Assembly: GCA_040218145.1 (NCBI GenBank)
Contig: JAVJQK010000054.1
Span: forward strand, 16,729-80,728
Length of the DNA: 64,000 bases
Source: Sandaracinaceae bacterium
Lineage (GTDB): Bacteria; Myxococcota_A; Polyangia; Polyangiales; Sandaracinaceae
Direction: 5' to 3'
Shown: in pieces, positions 29,801 through 39,055 of the stretch
Layout: each line of letters starts with the position of its first letter
Numbering within the stretch: the stretch's first letter is position 1
Notes under the pieces: generated by a model
The model's database searches: none
The model's input: only the letters and a program-made list of their open reading frames with translations
What the model was told of the DNA's origin: nothing
Program-made: the position numbers and the translations under genes

Positions 29801-30982
29801 ATGTCGAAGCCTGAAGTCTTCATCGTCGCCGCGAAGCGCACCCCCATCGGCGCGTTCCAGGGCGCTCTGTCCGACGTGCCCGCCACGCGCCTCGGCGCCA
29901 CGGCGATCACCGCCGCCCTCGAGGCCTCCGGGCTGAGCGCGGACGACGTCGAAGAGACGTTCATGGGCAACGTGCTCACGGCCGGACTCGGCCAGGCGCC
30001 CGCCCGCCAGGCGGCCAAGTACGCCGGCATCCCCGACTCGGTGCCCGCGACCACGGTGGGCAAGGTCTGCGGCTCCGGCCTGCAGTCGGTGGTCTTCGGC
30101 GCCAAGTCCATCCTCCTCGGGGACGCGAGCGTCGTCGTGGCGGGCGGCATGGAGTCGATGACCCAGGCGCCGTACCTGCTGCCCAAGGCCCGCGGCGGCT
30201 ACCGGATGGGCCACGGCCAGGTGCAGGACTCGATGATCCTCGACGGCCTGTGGGACCCCTACAACGACCAGCACATGGGCAACTGCGGTGAGCTGTGCGC
30301 GAAGGAGTACGGCTTCACGCGCGAGGCGCAGGACGAGTTCTCCAAGCAGTCCTACCAGCGCGCGCTCGCGGCGCAGGAGTCCAAGGCGTTCGACGCCGAG
30401 CTGACCCCCGTGACCATCCAGACCCGCAAGGGCGACGTGGTGGTGAGCGAGGACGAGGAGCCCAAGCGCGCCCGGCTCGAGAAGATGCCGAGCCTGCGCC
30501 CCGCGTTCGACCGCGAGGGCACCATCACCGCCGCCAACGCCTCCAAGATCAACGACGGCGCCTCCGCCCTCGTGCTCGCGTCGGGCGACGTCGTGAAGGC
30601 CAAGGGCCTGAAGCCCATCGCCAAGCTGGTCGGTTACGCCGGCCATGCGCAGGCGCCCGAGTGGTTCACCACCGCGCCGGTCGCGGCGATGAAGAGCCTG
30701 CTCGACAAGACCGGGCTGAAGGCGAGCGACATCGATCTCTTCGAGGTGAACGAGGCGTTCGCCGTGGTCGCGATGGCGGCGATGAAGGACGTCGGCTTCG
30801 AGCGCGAGAAGCTGAACGTGCACGGCGGCGCGGTGTCGCTCGGTCACCCCATCGGCTGCTCGGGCGCGCGCATCCTCACCACGCTCATCCACGCCCTGCA
30901 CGGCAAGGGCGGGCAGCGCGGGATGGCCAGCATCTGCATCGGCGGGGGGGAGGCCCTCGCGGTGGTGGTCGAGCGGGTCTGA
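29801..30982 (+). CDS. Acetyl-CoA C-acetyltransferase (thiolase)
   Basis: A 393-aa biosynthetic/degradative thiolase. Catalytic residues are in place: Cys90 ('KVCGSGLQS'), His349 ('GHPIGCSGAR') and Cys379 ('CIGGGEA'), one residue off the Zoogloea numbering. It joins or splits acetoacetyl-CoA and acetyl-CoA in the cytoplasm. AGGAG lies 6 nt before the ATG. A 3-hydroxyacyl-CoA dehydrogenase and an enoyl-CoA hydratase lie 3 kb downstream on the same strand, so a role in beta-oxidation or a butyryl-CoA/C4 route is likely. Two unrelated genes sit between. Confidence 0.93.
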   Translation: MSKPEVFIVAAKRTPIGAFQGALSDVPATRLGATAITAALEASGLSADDVEETFMGNVLTAGLGQAPARQAAKYAGIPDSVPATTVGKVCGSGLQSVVFGAKSILLGDASVVVAGGMESMTQAPYLLPKARGGYRMGHGQVQDSMILDGLWDPYNDQHMGNCGELCAKEYGFTREAQDEFSKQSYQRALAAQESKAFDAELTPVTIQTRKGDVVVSEDEEPKRARLEKMPSLRPAFDREGTITAANASKINDGASALVLASGDVVKAKGLKPIAKLVGYAGHAQAPEWFTTAPVAAMKSLLDKTGLKASDIDLFEVNEAFAVVAMAAMKDVGFEREKLNVHGGAVSLGHPIGCSGARILTTLIHALHGKGGQRGMASICIGGGEALAVVVERV

Positions 30983-31054
30983 GCGCTCGATCCACCGGGG
31001 CGGCGCGCGCGATTGAGCGCACGCGCCGCTTCGGGACCTGCTACGTTCGTCACG

Positions 31055-32965
31055 ATGAAGACCGAGGGGGCCACACGGGCGTCGACGACGGCGCAATCCG
31101 GCGTGCGTCCCCTCGATGCGCTCACCGAGGCCGACCTCGACACGCTGGGCGACGAGGTGGCCGACCTGGCGACGCTCGCGGCCGCGGGGGTGCCCATCGC
31201 GCCCGGCTTCGTCGTGAGCTTCGACGAGAGCCCGGCGCTCGTGGCGCGGCGGCTGTCCGACGCGCTCGCCTCGCCGCCGCCCGATCCCCCGCTCCTCGGC
31301 AGCGTGCCGCCGCCCCCGCTCGGCCGGCCCGTGCTGAAGCTGCGCCCGTGGTTCCGCACCATGTCGCTGGCCCAGCGCGCGGAGGGGCTCTGGCCCGCGC
31401 TCGCCGACGCGACGACCGCCGAAGACGTGGGCGAGCGGGTGGCGGCCGCGTTCGACGGCGTCCGGGCGCCCGCCATGGCGGCGGCGCTCGCGCGGAGCCC
31501 GGGGGCGCTCTGGATGCGCGCGCTCGTCTGCGACGAGGGGAGCTTCGGTCGCGCGAGCAGCGTCGACCCGGACGACGGCGACCCCGACTCGGTGGCGGTG
31601 TGGCTGCCCGAGCGGAGCGCGTGGCGCATCGACCGCAAGACGATGCGCACGGTCGAGGAAGGCGGGGGCCCGCTCGCGCGCTCCGTGCTCGAGCGCGCCG
31701 CGGATCTCGCCGACCGGGCCCAGCTCGCGCTGGGGCGCCCGGTGGAGCTCGACTGGGTGCTCTCCCGCGGCAAGCCCGTGGTGGCGAGGGTCCGCCCGAT
31801 GGCGCCCGTCTGGCGCTTCACGGACGAGTCGTGGCGGGTGGTCGAGCTGCTCTGGCACGACGAGGGCCCGATCGCGCCGCTCGCGGTCGACGCCCTCGAC
31901 AAGGCGCTCCGCGAGGACGACGACCCGCTGGACGTGCTGCGGGTGCGGCGCGTCTTCGCGCGCGCCTACCGCTGGGTGGAGGCGGGGCGAGGCCGTCAGG
32001 GGGGGCGCCGCGAGAGCTTCACCACCGCCGCCGCGCGCGCGGGGCAGGTGGCGCTGGATGTCGCCCGCCCCATCACGCAGGCGCGTGACTTCGGCAAGAC
32101 GCTGCACGAGCGGCTCGCGTCGTTCGACGCCGACGACCTCGCGCGCATGGAGGACGGCCAGCTGCTGCGCGCCCTGCGCGAGCGACAAGGCGTGGTGATC
32201 GAGGCGTACGAGCTGCTCGACCGGGGCCGGAAGGCGACCTCGACCGTGCTGGGCGCGCTCGAGGCCGCGCTGGGCACCGTGCCCCGCGAGTGCGTGCATG
32301 GCCTCGCGGCGATCCGCCGGACCCGCGCGCGCCGGCGCCTCGACGAGCGGCTCGCGAAGGCGGCCGGTCAGCTCGGCGCGCTCCCCGACGATCTCTCCAC
32401 GCTGCCGCCCAAGTCGCGCAAGGTCTTCGACGAGCTCCGTCGGCAGCTCGCGGGGCGTCGCCCCCTCGGGCTCGACGTGCGCCCGCTCGACTACGGGAGC
32501 AGCGACGCGGCCCTGGTGGAGGGCATGCGCGCGGCGGTGGACGGGCGGAGCGAGCGGGCCGAGCGCGAGCAGCGGCAGGCGATCCGTCGGCTGATGGCCA
32601 CCGCGCGCTCGCGGCCGCTCGGCCGGGGGAGGGCGGCGCTCGCCCGCACGCTGACCCTGATGATCGAGCGCCTCGCCGACGCCAAGGGGCAGGTGGCGGA
32701 GGGCCTCGCCGAGGCCAGCCTGCGGCAGCGCGCGGTCGCGATCGAGGTCGGCCGCCGGCTCGTCGACCACGGCATCCTGGACGAGCCCGAGGACGTGCTG
32801 TTCCTCTACGTGCCCGAAGTCCAGGACGCGCTGGTGGGTGAGCCCGGCGCCTACGCGGCCCGCGTGCGGCTCCGGCGCGAGGCGGACGCGCGCTGGCGCC
32901 ACTTCGGCCCGCCGACCCGGCTCGTGGCCCGGGCGCGCCCGCGCCGCCCGACCTGGGAAGCCTGA
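31055..32965 (+). CDS. PEP synthase-like protein lacking the phosphohistidine domain
   Basis: A 636-aa cytoplasmic protein. Its N-terminal part resembles the ATP-grasp PEP/pyruvate-binding domain of PEP synthases ('LAAAGVPIAPGFVVS' and later 'VELDWVLSRGKPVVARVRPM'). The C-terminal part has a segment like the linker of PEP synthase/rifampin phosphotransferase ('VDHGILDEPEDVLFLYVPEV'). The usual lysine/arginine motifs of a working ATP-grasp are weak, and I see no phosphohistidine (TSH) domain, so it may be a degenerate or regulatory relative. ATG 31055 is chosen because TACGTT ends 7 nt upstream. Confidence 0.55.
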   Translation: MKTEGATRASTTAQSGVRPLDALTEADLDTLGDEVADLATLAAAGVPIAPGFVVSFDESPALVARRLSDALASPPPDPPLLGSVPPPPLGRPVLKLRPWFRTMSLAQRAEGLWPALADATTAEDVGERVAAAFDGVRAPAMAAALARSPGALWMRALVCDEGSFGRASSVDPDDGDPDSVAVWLPERSAWRIDRKTMRTVEEGGGPLARSVLERAADLADRAQLALGRPVELDWVLSRGKPVVARVRPMAPVWRFTDESWRVVELLWHDEGPIAPLAVDALDKALREDDDPLDVLRVRRVFARAYRWVEAGRGRQGGRRESFTTAAARAGQVALDVARPITQARDFGKTLHERLASFDADDLARMEDGQLLRALRERQGVVIEAYELLDRGRKATSTVLGALEAALGTVPRECVHGLAAIRRTRARRRLDERLAKAAGQLGALPDDLSTLPPKSRKVFDELRRQLAGRRPLGLDVRPLDYGSSDAALVEGMRAAVDGRSERAEREQRQAIRRLMATARSRPLGRGRAALARTLTLMIERLADAKGQVAEGLAEASLRQRAVAIEVGRRLVDHGILDEPEDVLFLYVPEVQDALVGEPGAYAARVRLRREADARWRHFGPPTRLVARARPRRPTWEA

Positions 32966-33212
32966 TCGGGGGTGACCGGGTTGGGGGCGCGGCTTGAATC
33001 CGGAGGACGCGTGAAGCGTCGTTCGCGTATGGATCGCGACGAACCGTGAACCCGTCGGCGAATTCGGCTTCGAATGGGGGATACCGACCGGGGATGACGC
33101 GTACGGGAGGCGGTGGCGTGCCCGTTGCACGGGAGCCGCGTTCGTCCGCGTTGATCTTCGCGGCCGTCTCCGCGTACCGTCCTCCGGGCGGACCGAGAAC
33201 TTGGGAAGGAAC

Positions 33213-33881
33213 ATGAACCTACAGATGCGAACCGCACTCGTCCTCGCGGCAGGCCTCCTCGCTGGAGCCTGCTCGAGCACTCACTACGTGACCATTCGCC
33301 ACCCGCTCCACGTCGGGCAGGTGGATCCCAACTCGGTGCCCTTCAACGCCCGGCGCCACGAGCGGCCGCGCGGGCTGCAGGCGGGCACCCTGGTCGATGA
33401 AGCGCAGCTGACGGAGCTGTCGCCGGAGCGCATCTGCCTCCACACCAACATCTGGGCCCTCGACGAGGTCGACCCCGGGCGTGGCATCTACCAGAACTAT
33501 CAGATCGCGCTCCTGAACGATCAGGACAACGTCGAGAACGACGCCGCGCAGATCATGCTCGAGCAGCCCATCACGCAGCGCTACCAGGGCCACATCGCCC
33601 AGCGCCGCCAGGTGGGCACCCGGACGGTCTGCGCCAACTACGAGTACCGGAACCGGCAGCGCTACTGCACGCGGCACCGTCAGGAGCCGGTCTACCAGAC
33701 GTTCTACATCCCGCACATCTGGCAGGTGACGAACCACCCGGCGAACGTCTGCTTCCCGAACGGCGGCTTCATCACGCCGTCGACCACGCGCGTGGCGCTC
33801 GAGATGGATGGCCCCGGCGCGGGCCGCCAGGTCTACGAGTGGCAGTTCGAGTCCGCCGTGCAGCAGCAGCAGGCTCAGTAG
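33213..33881 (+). CDS. Hypothetical lipoprotein
   Basis: A 222-aa product with a lipoprotein-type signal ('TALVLAAGLLAGACSS', Cys20). The mature part has Tyr/Arg/Gln-rich segments ('YEYRNRQRYCTRHRQEP') and strand-forming stretches. No family recognised. ATG 33213 has GGAAGGA immediately upstream; a TACCGT ~30 nt before may be its -10 box. A strong hairpin terminator follows. The 32966-33212 gap upstream holds only this control region. Confidence 0.65.
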   Translation: MNLQMRTALVLAAGLLAGACSSTHYVTIRHPLHVGQVDPNSVPFNARRHERPRGLQAGTLVDEAQLTELSPERICLHTNIWALDEVDPGRGIYQNYQIALLNDQDNVENDAAQIMLEQPITQRYQGHIAQRRQVGTRTVCANYEYRNRQRYCTRHRQEPVYQTFYIPHIWQVTNHPANVCFPNGGFITPSTTRVALEMDGPGAGRQVYEWQFESAVQQQQAQ

Positions 33882-33903
33882 GTCGCGCGCTCAGCGCACC
33901 CGG

Positions 33904-33933
33904 GAGGCCGTCGAGCGCACGCTCGGCGGCCTC
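33904..33933 (+). terminator. Strong hairpin terminator
   Basis: Outer stem gaggccg/cggcctc and inner stem cgagcg/cgctcg, joined by one T-G pair, fold into a nearly perfect 30-nt hairpin 22 bp after the stop of the lipoprotein gene. It is followed by a weakly T-containing stretch. It likely ends that transcript before the acyl-CoA genes. Confidence 0.6.
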
Positions 33934-34055
33934 TCGCGTTCCGTCGCCGCGCTCCGCTCCGAGCCCGTGAGCGTCGGGGATCTCACGAGAGCGCCGTGGA
34001 TGTGGGTTGCCGCTGCAAGGGCGGGCTGGTACCCGTCCGGGCAGGAGGCGAGCAC

Positions 34056-34916
34056 GTGGCAGACATTCAGTCGATCGGAGTCATTGGGGCGGGCCAGATG
34101 GGCCGCGGGATCGCGCAGGTGGCGGCGCAGACGGGGTTGAGCGTCACGCTCCTCGACGTCGACCAGGCCACGGCCGAGAACGGCATCGAGCGCATCGCGA
34201 AGGGGCTCGGTCGGCTGGTCGAGAAGGAGAAGATCAGCGCCGACGACCGCACCGCGATCCTCAAGCGCATCGCGCCGACCGGCGACTACGGCCGCTTCGC
34301 CGAGTGCGGGCTGGTGGTCGAGGCGGCGACCGAGAAGCTCGAGCTCAAGCAGAAGCTCTTCTCGATGGCCGACGAGGCGATGAAGGACGGCGCCATCCTC
34401 GCCACCAACACCTCGAGCATCTCCATCACCAAGCTCGCCGCGGGCACCAAGCGTCCCGAGCAGGTCATCGGGATGCACTTCATGAACCCGGTGCCGGTCA
34501 TGAAGCTGGTCGAGGTGATCCGCGCGCTCCAGACCGACGACGCGACCTACACGGCCATCGTCGACCTCGCGGAGAAGATGGGCAAGACGGTCATCACGTC
34601 GAAGGACATGCCGGGCTTCATCGTCAACCGCATGCTCATCCCCTTCCTCAACGAGGCGTGCTTCGCGCTCCAGGAGGGGCTCGGCACGCCGGAGGACATC
34701 GACACCGGGGCCAAGCTCGGGCTCAACCACCCGCTCGGCCCGCTCGCGCTCGCGGATCTGATCGGGCTCGACACGTGCCTCTCCATCGCCGAGGTGCTCC
34801 ACCGCGAGCTCGGCGACGACAAGTACCGGCCCGCCGCCATCCTCCGCAACCACGTCGCCGCGGGCTGGCTCGGCCGCAAGACGAGTCGCGGTTTCTACGA
34901 CTACTCGGGGAGCTGA
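34056..34916 (+). CDS. 3-hydroxyacyl-CoA dehydrogenase (3-hydroxybutyryl-CoA dehydrogenase type)
   Basis: A 286-aa stand-alone NAD(P)-dependent dehydrogenase that interconverts 3-hydroxyacyl-CoA and 3-ketoacyl-CoA. It has the Rossmann motif 'IGVIGAGQMGRGIA' at the N-terminus and 'HFMNPVPVMKLVEV' with the catalytic His. The C-terminal helical domain includes 'DMPGFIVNRMLIPFLNEA'. Length matches the single-domain hbd/paaH type. GTG 34056 has AGGAGG 8 nt upstream. It is followed after 1 bp by the enoyl-CoA hydratase gene, so the two act in consecutive steps. Confidence 0.92.
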   Translation: MADIQSIGVIGAGQMGRGIAQVAAQTGLSVTLLDVDQATAENGIERIAKGLGRLVEKEKISADDRTAILKRIAPTGDYGRFAECGLVVEAATEKLELKQKLFSMADEAMKDGAILATNTSSISITKLAAGTKRPEQVIGMHFMNPVPVMKLVEVIRALQTDDATYTAIVDLAEKMGKTVITSKDMPGFIVNRMLIPFLNEACFALQEGLGTPEDIDTGAKLGLNHPLGPLALADLIGLDTCLSIAEVLHRELGDDKYRPAAILRNHVAAGWLGRKTSRGFYDYSGS

Positions 34917-34917
34917 C

Positions 34918-35697
34918 ATGACCACCCTGGTGAAGCTGGAGCAGAGCGGCCCGGTCGCGACGATCACGATCAACCGCCCGGACAAGCTCAACGCGCTGAG
35001 CGTCGACGTGCTCACGGCGCTGCACGGCGCGGTCGAGCAGGTGCGGGCCTGGGAGGACACGCGCTGCGTGATCCTCACGGGCGCGGGCGACAAGGCCTTC
35101 GTGGCTGGCGCCGACATCTCCGAGATGCAGGGCCTCGCCGAGGCGGCGGCGCACGAGCTCTCGTCCAAGGGCCACGAGGTCCTCGCCTCGCTCGAGGCGC
35201 TCGACGTGCCGGTCATCGCGGCCGTCAACGGCTTCGCCCTGGGCGGCGGCTGCGAGCTCGCGCTCGCCTGCGACTTCATCCACGCGTCGGCCAAGGCCAA
35301 GTTCGGCCAGCCCGAGGTGAAGCTCGGGGTGATCCCGGGCTTCGGCGGCACGCAGCGCCTCGCGCGCCGCGTCGGCATCGGGCGCGCCCGCGAGCTGGTC
35401 TACACCGGCGCGATGATCGGCGCGGACGAGGCGCTCCGCATCGGCCTCGTCAACGCGGTCCACGCGCCCGAGGACCTGATGGCCCGGGTCGGAGAGGTCG
35501 CGGCCCTCATCGCGAGCATGGGCCCCTTCGCGATCACGGAGGCGAAGCGGGTGCTGCGCGACGGCGAAGGCCTCGCGCTGCCCGAGGCCAACCAGCTCGA
35601 GGTCGCGGGCTTCGCGCGTTGCTTCGGCACCGCCGATCAGAAGGAGGGCATGACCGCCTTCCTCGAGAAGCGGAAGGCCACGTTCACGGGGAAGTGA
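34918..35697 (+). CDS. Enoyl-CoA hydratase (crotonase)
   Basis: A 259-aa crotonase-fold enzyme that hydrates trans-2-enoyl-CoA. Both catalytic glutamates are present: Glu113 ('GGGCELALACDF') and Glu133 ('FGQPEVKLG'), 20 residues apart as in the family. The oxyanion-hole residues lie in 'KAFVAGADISEM' and 'GFALGGG'. It begins 1 bp after the dehydrogenase stop, so the pair form one operon. Its 3' end overlaps by 14 bp, in opposite orientation, the AAA ATPase gene. Confidence 0.93.
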   Translation: MTTLVKLEQSGPVATITINRPDKLNALSVDVLTALHGAVEQVRAWEDTRCVILTGAGDKAFVAGADISEMQGLAEAAAHELSSKGHEVLASLEALDVPVIAAVNGFALGGGCELALACDFIHASAKAKFGQPEVKLGVIPGFGGTQRLARRVGIGRARELVYTGAMIGADEALRIGLVNAVHAPEDLMARVGEVAALIASMGPFAITEAKRVLRDGEGLALPEANQLEVAGFARCFGTADQKEGMTAFLEKRKATFTGK

Positions 35698-36934
35698 CGC
35701 TCTCGCGCTGGGCGGCGAGCTCCCGGGCTTCGTCCAGCGCGACGTCGACGAACGCCTGCTCCGGGTCGGCGGACCAGCGCATCAGCGCGCCGAGGAACAG
35801 CTCCTTCAGGTACGCGTAAGAGAAGCCGTCGGTGTGCGCGACGAGCTTCTCCTGCGTGGCCACGTCGAGCTGCATCGGCGCCGCGAGCGCCTCGCTCCAG
35901 CGCGCCACGTACGCCTCGCGCTCGCTCGGCCCGGGCAGCCCGAAGTGATACTTGCGGTCGAAGCGGCTGGGTCGGTGCAAGAGCGCCGGATCGAGACGCT
36001 CGGCGTGGTTGGTGCTCGCGAGGGTGATCAGCCCTTCGTTCGCGGCGAACCCATCCAGCTCGTTCAGGAAGAACGAGAGCGCCTCGCCCGTGACGAGGCT
36101 GTCGAGGTCCTCGAGCACGAGGAGGCACGGCGTGCTGCGTCGCGCGCGCGCGAAGACCTCGCCGATGCACTGCTGCATCGGGACGTGCGGCGCGACGAAG
36201 CTCTGCACGTAGAGGCACGGCACATCCAGCTCTCCGATGAGCCCCTTGATGCACAGAGTCTTGCCGTTGCCGGGCGGGCCGAGGAAGAGCGCGCCGCGCT
36301 TGTACGGGATGCGGTGCTGCGCGTAGAAGGCCTGCGAGTCGAGGAAGCGGCGGAAGTCGTCCCGGACCCGGGAGACCATGCCGTCGGGCAACACGAGGTC
36401 GTCCAATGAGCTGCGGCGGACCTCCGCGTAGAGCGCCGCGTCCTTCTGCCAGCAGCCGTTCTTGTAGACGAGGATCTCCGCCCGGATCTCCGCGTGGTGA
36501 GCGCACACGGCGTCGAAGAAGCGCTCCGCGGCCTCCTGGCTCGGGGCGGACAGCCAGCGCTCGTTCCGGTCGCGGACGACCATCGGCACGATGAGGCCGA
36601 CGAAGTCGAAGCGCTCGCCCTCCCACGTGAAGCGGAACCGCCCGGAGGCGAGGGCGGGTCTCAGCGCGTCCTCGCTGCGCACGTGCGTCGGCTCGTCCTG
36701 CCCGGGGCGCCAGAGCGGGCGTGACCAGTGGTAAGTGAACAGGGGGTGGGGCGCCTCGACTCGATCGACGTGGACGCCGAGGCTTCGCAGGAACCCGAGC
36801 GGGTCGAAGAGCGGCTCGTCGGTGTGCAGCACGTAGCCGCTCGGGTTGTCACCGGCGAGCTGCGTGGCGACGGCGTGCATGAGCGCCTCGGGGCGCCCGC
36901 TCTCGTAGAATCGCTGGATGGCATCGATGGACAT
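35684..36934 (-). CDS. BCS1-like AAA ATPase
   Basis: A 416-aa protein. The first ~200 residues form a unique domain of unknown fold. The C-terminal half is an AAA module with Walker A 'GPPGNGKT' (219-226), Walker B 'LVLEDLD' (272-278), sensor-like 'ITLASTNHAERLDPAL' and Arg finger 'HRPSRFDRKY'. This arrangement is like the BCS1-type and other substrate-remodelling AAA proteins. The target is unknown. ATG 36934 is chosen; TAGCAT ends 9 nt before it. It is divergent from a membrane protein gene. Confidence 0.8.
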   Translation of the reverse strand: MSIDAIQRFYESGRPEALMHAVATQLAGDNPSGYVLHTDEPLFDPLGFLRSLGVHVDRVEAPHPLFTYHWSRPLWRPGQDEPTHVRSEDALRPALASGRFRFTWEGERFDFVGLIVPMVVRDRNERWLSAPSQEAAERFFDAVCAHHAEIRAEILVYKNGCWQKDAALYAEVRRSSLDDLVLPDGMVSRVRDDFRRFLDSQAFYAQHRIPYKRGALFLGPPGNGKTLCIKGLIGELDVPCLYVQSFVAPHVPMQQCIGEVFARARRSTPCLLVLEDLDSLVTGEALSFFLNELDGFAANEGLITLASTNHAERLDPALLHRPSRFDRKYHFGLPGPSEREAYVARWSEALAAPMQLDVATQEKLVAHTDGFSYAYLKELFLGALMRWSADPEQAFVDVALDEARELAAQRESVTSP

Positions 36935-37000
36935 GTGCAAACGATGCTACGAACGGGGGGCGAGGGGAAGTCCCGCGTCCCGTGGCGTATGCTCGGGGGC

Positions 37001-37744
37001 ATGTTTCCCGTCCCTCCCGTGGTCCGCGCCTGGCTGCCGCCCATCGTGCTGGCGCTGGGCGCGCTTCAGGCGGTCTCGATCGGCCTGCAGATCCTGCTCT
37101 CGATGCCCGAGCTGGCGCTCCTGAGCCTGCCGTTCTTCGGCTCCGCGGGCGTGCTGGGCTGCGGCGCGTGGGGGCTCTACCAGCAGTCGTTCTGGGCGCG
37201 GGGCTTCGCCATCGGCGCGCTGCTCTCCAGCGCCATCGGCGGGGCGTGGTTCGTGGGCGTAGGCGCGGTGCTGCCCGCGAGCCTCTTCGCGATGCTCATC
37301 CTGCTGTCGAACGACGCGCCCGGCCGCTTCGAGCAGCGCGCGTCCTTCCGGGAGCAGTCCGGGCTGAGCCGCCAGGGCGCCCGTCGGCTCTTCCAGGTCG
37401 GACTCGGTCTCGGGCTGGGCTTGCCCGCGCTCCTCGGCAGCCCGCTCGCGCTCGTCCTCTTCGGCGCGGCGCCCATCCCCGCCGCGCTCGCGGCCTGCCT
37501 CGGGCTGCTCGGGCTCTTCGGGCTGACCCGCCTCGCGAGCTTCTACTTCTTCGCGGTGTGCGGCGCGCTCGTCGCCTTCGTCGCCGCGGTCGTGCTGACC
37601 ATTCTCTCCGGCCGCGGGGTCGAGCCTGGCGGCGCCGCGCTCGGGGTCACGGGGCTGCTCTTGGCCCTGGCCCCCATCGTCGGGCCGGTCTGGCGCGCGC
37701 TCACTCCGGGGCCAGCGGCACACCCAGCCCGCCGCACTCGCTGA
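37001..37744 (+). CDS. Polytopic membrane protein, unknown function
   Basis: A 247-aa product with about six or seven helices ('WLPPIVLALGALQAVSIGL', 'ALVAFVAAVVLTILSG', 'AALGVTGLLLALAPIVGPVW') and one cytoplasmic Arg-rich loop. No family recognised. ATG 37001 is preferred because TATGCT ends 7 nt upstream and GGGGG precedes it; ATG 36989 is also in frame. Its end overlaps, convergently, the next gene by 44 bp. Confidence 0.65.
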   Translation: MFPVPPVVRAWLPPIVLALGALQAVSIGLQILLSMPELALLSLPFFGSAGVLGCGAWGLYQQSFWARGFAIGALLSSAIGGAWFVGVGAVLPASLFAMLILLSNDAPGRFEQRASFREQSGLSRQGARRLFQVGLGLGLGLPALLGSPLALVLFGAAPIPAALAACLGLLGLFGLTRLASFYFFAVCGALVAFVAAVVLTILSGRGVEPGGAALGVTGLLLALAPIVGPVWRALTPGPAAHPARRTR

Positions 37745-39020
37745 CCAGAGAGGGCGGCAAGGTGAAGCCGCCCAGGGTCAGTCGCTCGGTCGGCACGCCC
37801 TCGTCGAACGCGGCGGCGGCCCGCGCGGCGAGGGCCTCGTCGAACAGCGCCCGTGCGCGCGCGCAGTCGCCTTCGCCCGCGTGCAGCTCCGCCCGCAGCT
37901 CGAGCGCGGCGTAGCGCGGCGCGCCCATCCGGACCGCCTCGTCGACCCGGGCCCGCGCGCGCGCTGTGTGTCCGGCGCGACGGCTGGCCCACCCGGCCGC
38001 GATCATCGCGACGCCGTCCCAGGGATCGACCCGGAGGCGCCAGCGGGCCGCGTCAGGGCCGGCGAGAGGGGCGGCTTCGACGCTGATCTCGGTCAGCGTC
38101 CAGGGAAGGGCGAGCGAAGCGACGAGCAGGCAGGAGACGGCGAGGCTCGAGGCGAACCGGACGAGCCGGGACGGCGCCTCCGAGTCCGCTTCTCCCGCCT
38201 TCGCTTCCGCTGCCGAGTCCGCTCCCGAGTCCGCCTCCGCCTCCGCCTTCGCTTCCGCCTTCGCTTCCGCCTCCGAGTCCGCCTCCGAGTCCGCCTCCGA
38301 GTCCGGCTCCGAGTCCGCCTCCGTTCCCGTTTCCGTTCTCGTTTCCGTTCTCGTTTCCGTTCTCGTTTCCGTTCTCGTTTCCGTTCTCGTTTCCGTTCCC
38401 GTTCCCGCTGCCGTTCCCGCTCCCGCTCCCGTTCCCGCTGCCGTTCCCGCTGCCGCTCCCGTTCCCGCACCCGTTCCCGCTGCCGCTCCCGTTCCCGCTG
38501 CCGTTCCCGCTGCCGTTCCCGCTGCCGTTCCCGTTCCCGAGTCCGCTTCCGCTTCCGCCTCCGCTTCCGCCTCCGCTTCCGTTCCGGCTTCGGTGCCCGC
38601 CAAGCCCACTCCGCCCCGCGAGCCGGACTTCACCCGGACACGCGCCGCGACCCGACGGTCTGGCCGTCGCGCCTCCAGCGACCTCGTGACCTCGACGCTC
38701 GAAGGCCTCCGCGAACGCCTCGTCTCTTCGCGGCGCACCACCCACGCGGCGATCGCGGCGCAGGCGCCCGCGAAGGCGACGCTGGCGGGGCCGAGCCTCG
38801 CGTCGACCAGGGCCGGGCTGAGGGCGCCGACGCCGAGGGCCGCGGCGCAGGCGACCGCGGTGGCGCTCACGAGCCAGCGCTCAGCGCCCGCGGAGGAGAA
38901 CACCAGAGACGACACGCGGTGCGCGGACCAGGGCAGGGCGGCGCTCAGCAGGAGCGACGCGACGGGGCGGAGCCACACTTCTTCGATCGGCCAGGCGTCC
39001 ATGGGTGCACGAAGGAGCAT
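37701..39020 (-). CDS. Membrane protein with long Thr/Glu/Ala repeat linker and TPR-like tail
   Basis: A 439-aa protein. Three helices lie in the first ~100 residues. A low-complexity linker of ~135 residues (about 140-280) consists of GT, ET, RT, EA and DS dipeptides, encoded by a hexanucleotide repeat. One more helix follows ('LAVSCLLVASLALPWTLTEI'). The C-terminal ~100 residues look TPR-like ('AGWASRRAGHTARARARVDE'). I do not recognise a family. The reading frame is supported because it stays open and gives membrane helices on both sides of the repeat. ATG 39020 or ATG 39002 could be the start. Confidence 0.6.
   Translation of the reverse strand: MLLRAPMDAWPIEEVWLRPVASLLLSAALPWSAHRVSSLVFSSAGAERWLVSATAVACAAALGVGALSPALVDARLGPASVAFAGACAAIAAWVVRREETRRSRRPSSVEVTRSLEARRPDRRVAARVRVKSGSRGGVGLAGTEAGTEAEAEAEAEAEADSGTGTAAGTAAGTAAGTGAAAGTGAGTGAAAGTAAGTGAGAGTAAGTGTETRTETRTETRTETRTETRTETGTEADSEPDSEADSEADSEAEAKAEAKAEAEADSGADSAAEAKAGEADSEAPSRLVRFASSLAVSCLLVASLALPWTLTEISVEAAPLAGPDAARWRLRVDPWDGVAMIAAGWASRRAGHTARARARVDEAVRMGAPRYAALELRAELHAGEGDCARARALFDEALAARAAAAFDEGVPTERLTLGGFTLPPSLVSECGGLGVPLAPE
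38186..38590. repeat. Degenerate hexanucleotide repeat tract (~400 bp)
   Basis: On the plus strand the tract is a long run of 6-bp units of the type ttccgc, ttcccg, ttccgt and ctccga. A cleaner 12-bp sub-array (gttctcgtttcc) lies near 38335-38390. Because units are 6 bp, copy-number changes keep the reading frame of the membrane protein gene. It also keeps other frames open, which yields false ORFs. Confidence 0.9.
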
Positions 39021-39055
39021 TGGCGCCCCGCGGTTTCGCTGATAGCACGGCGGTC

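Noticed and set aside
27554..33280. 1908-codon open frame on the minus strand
   Set aside because: It lies opposite five well-supported plus-strand genes; GC-rich codon use makes the complementary frame open by chance.
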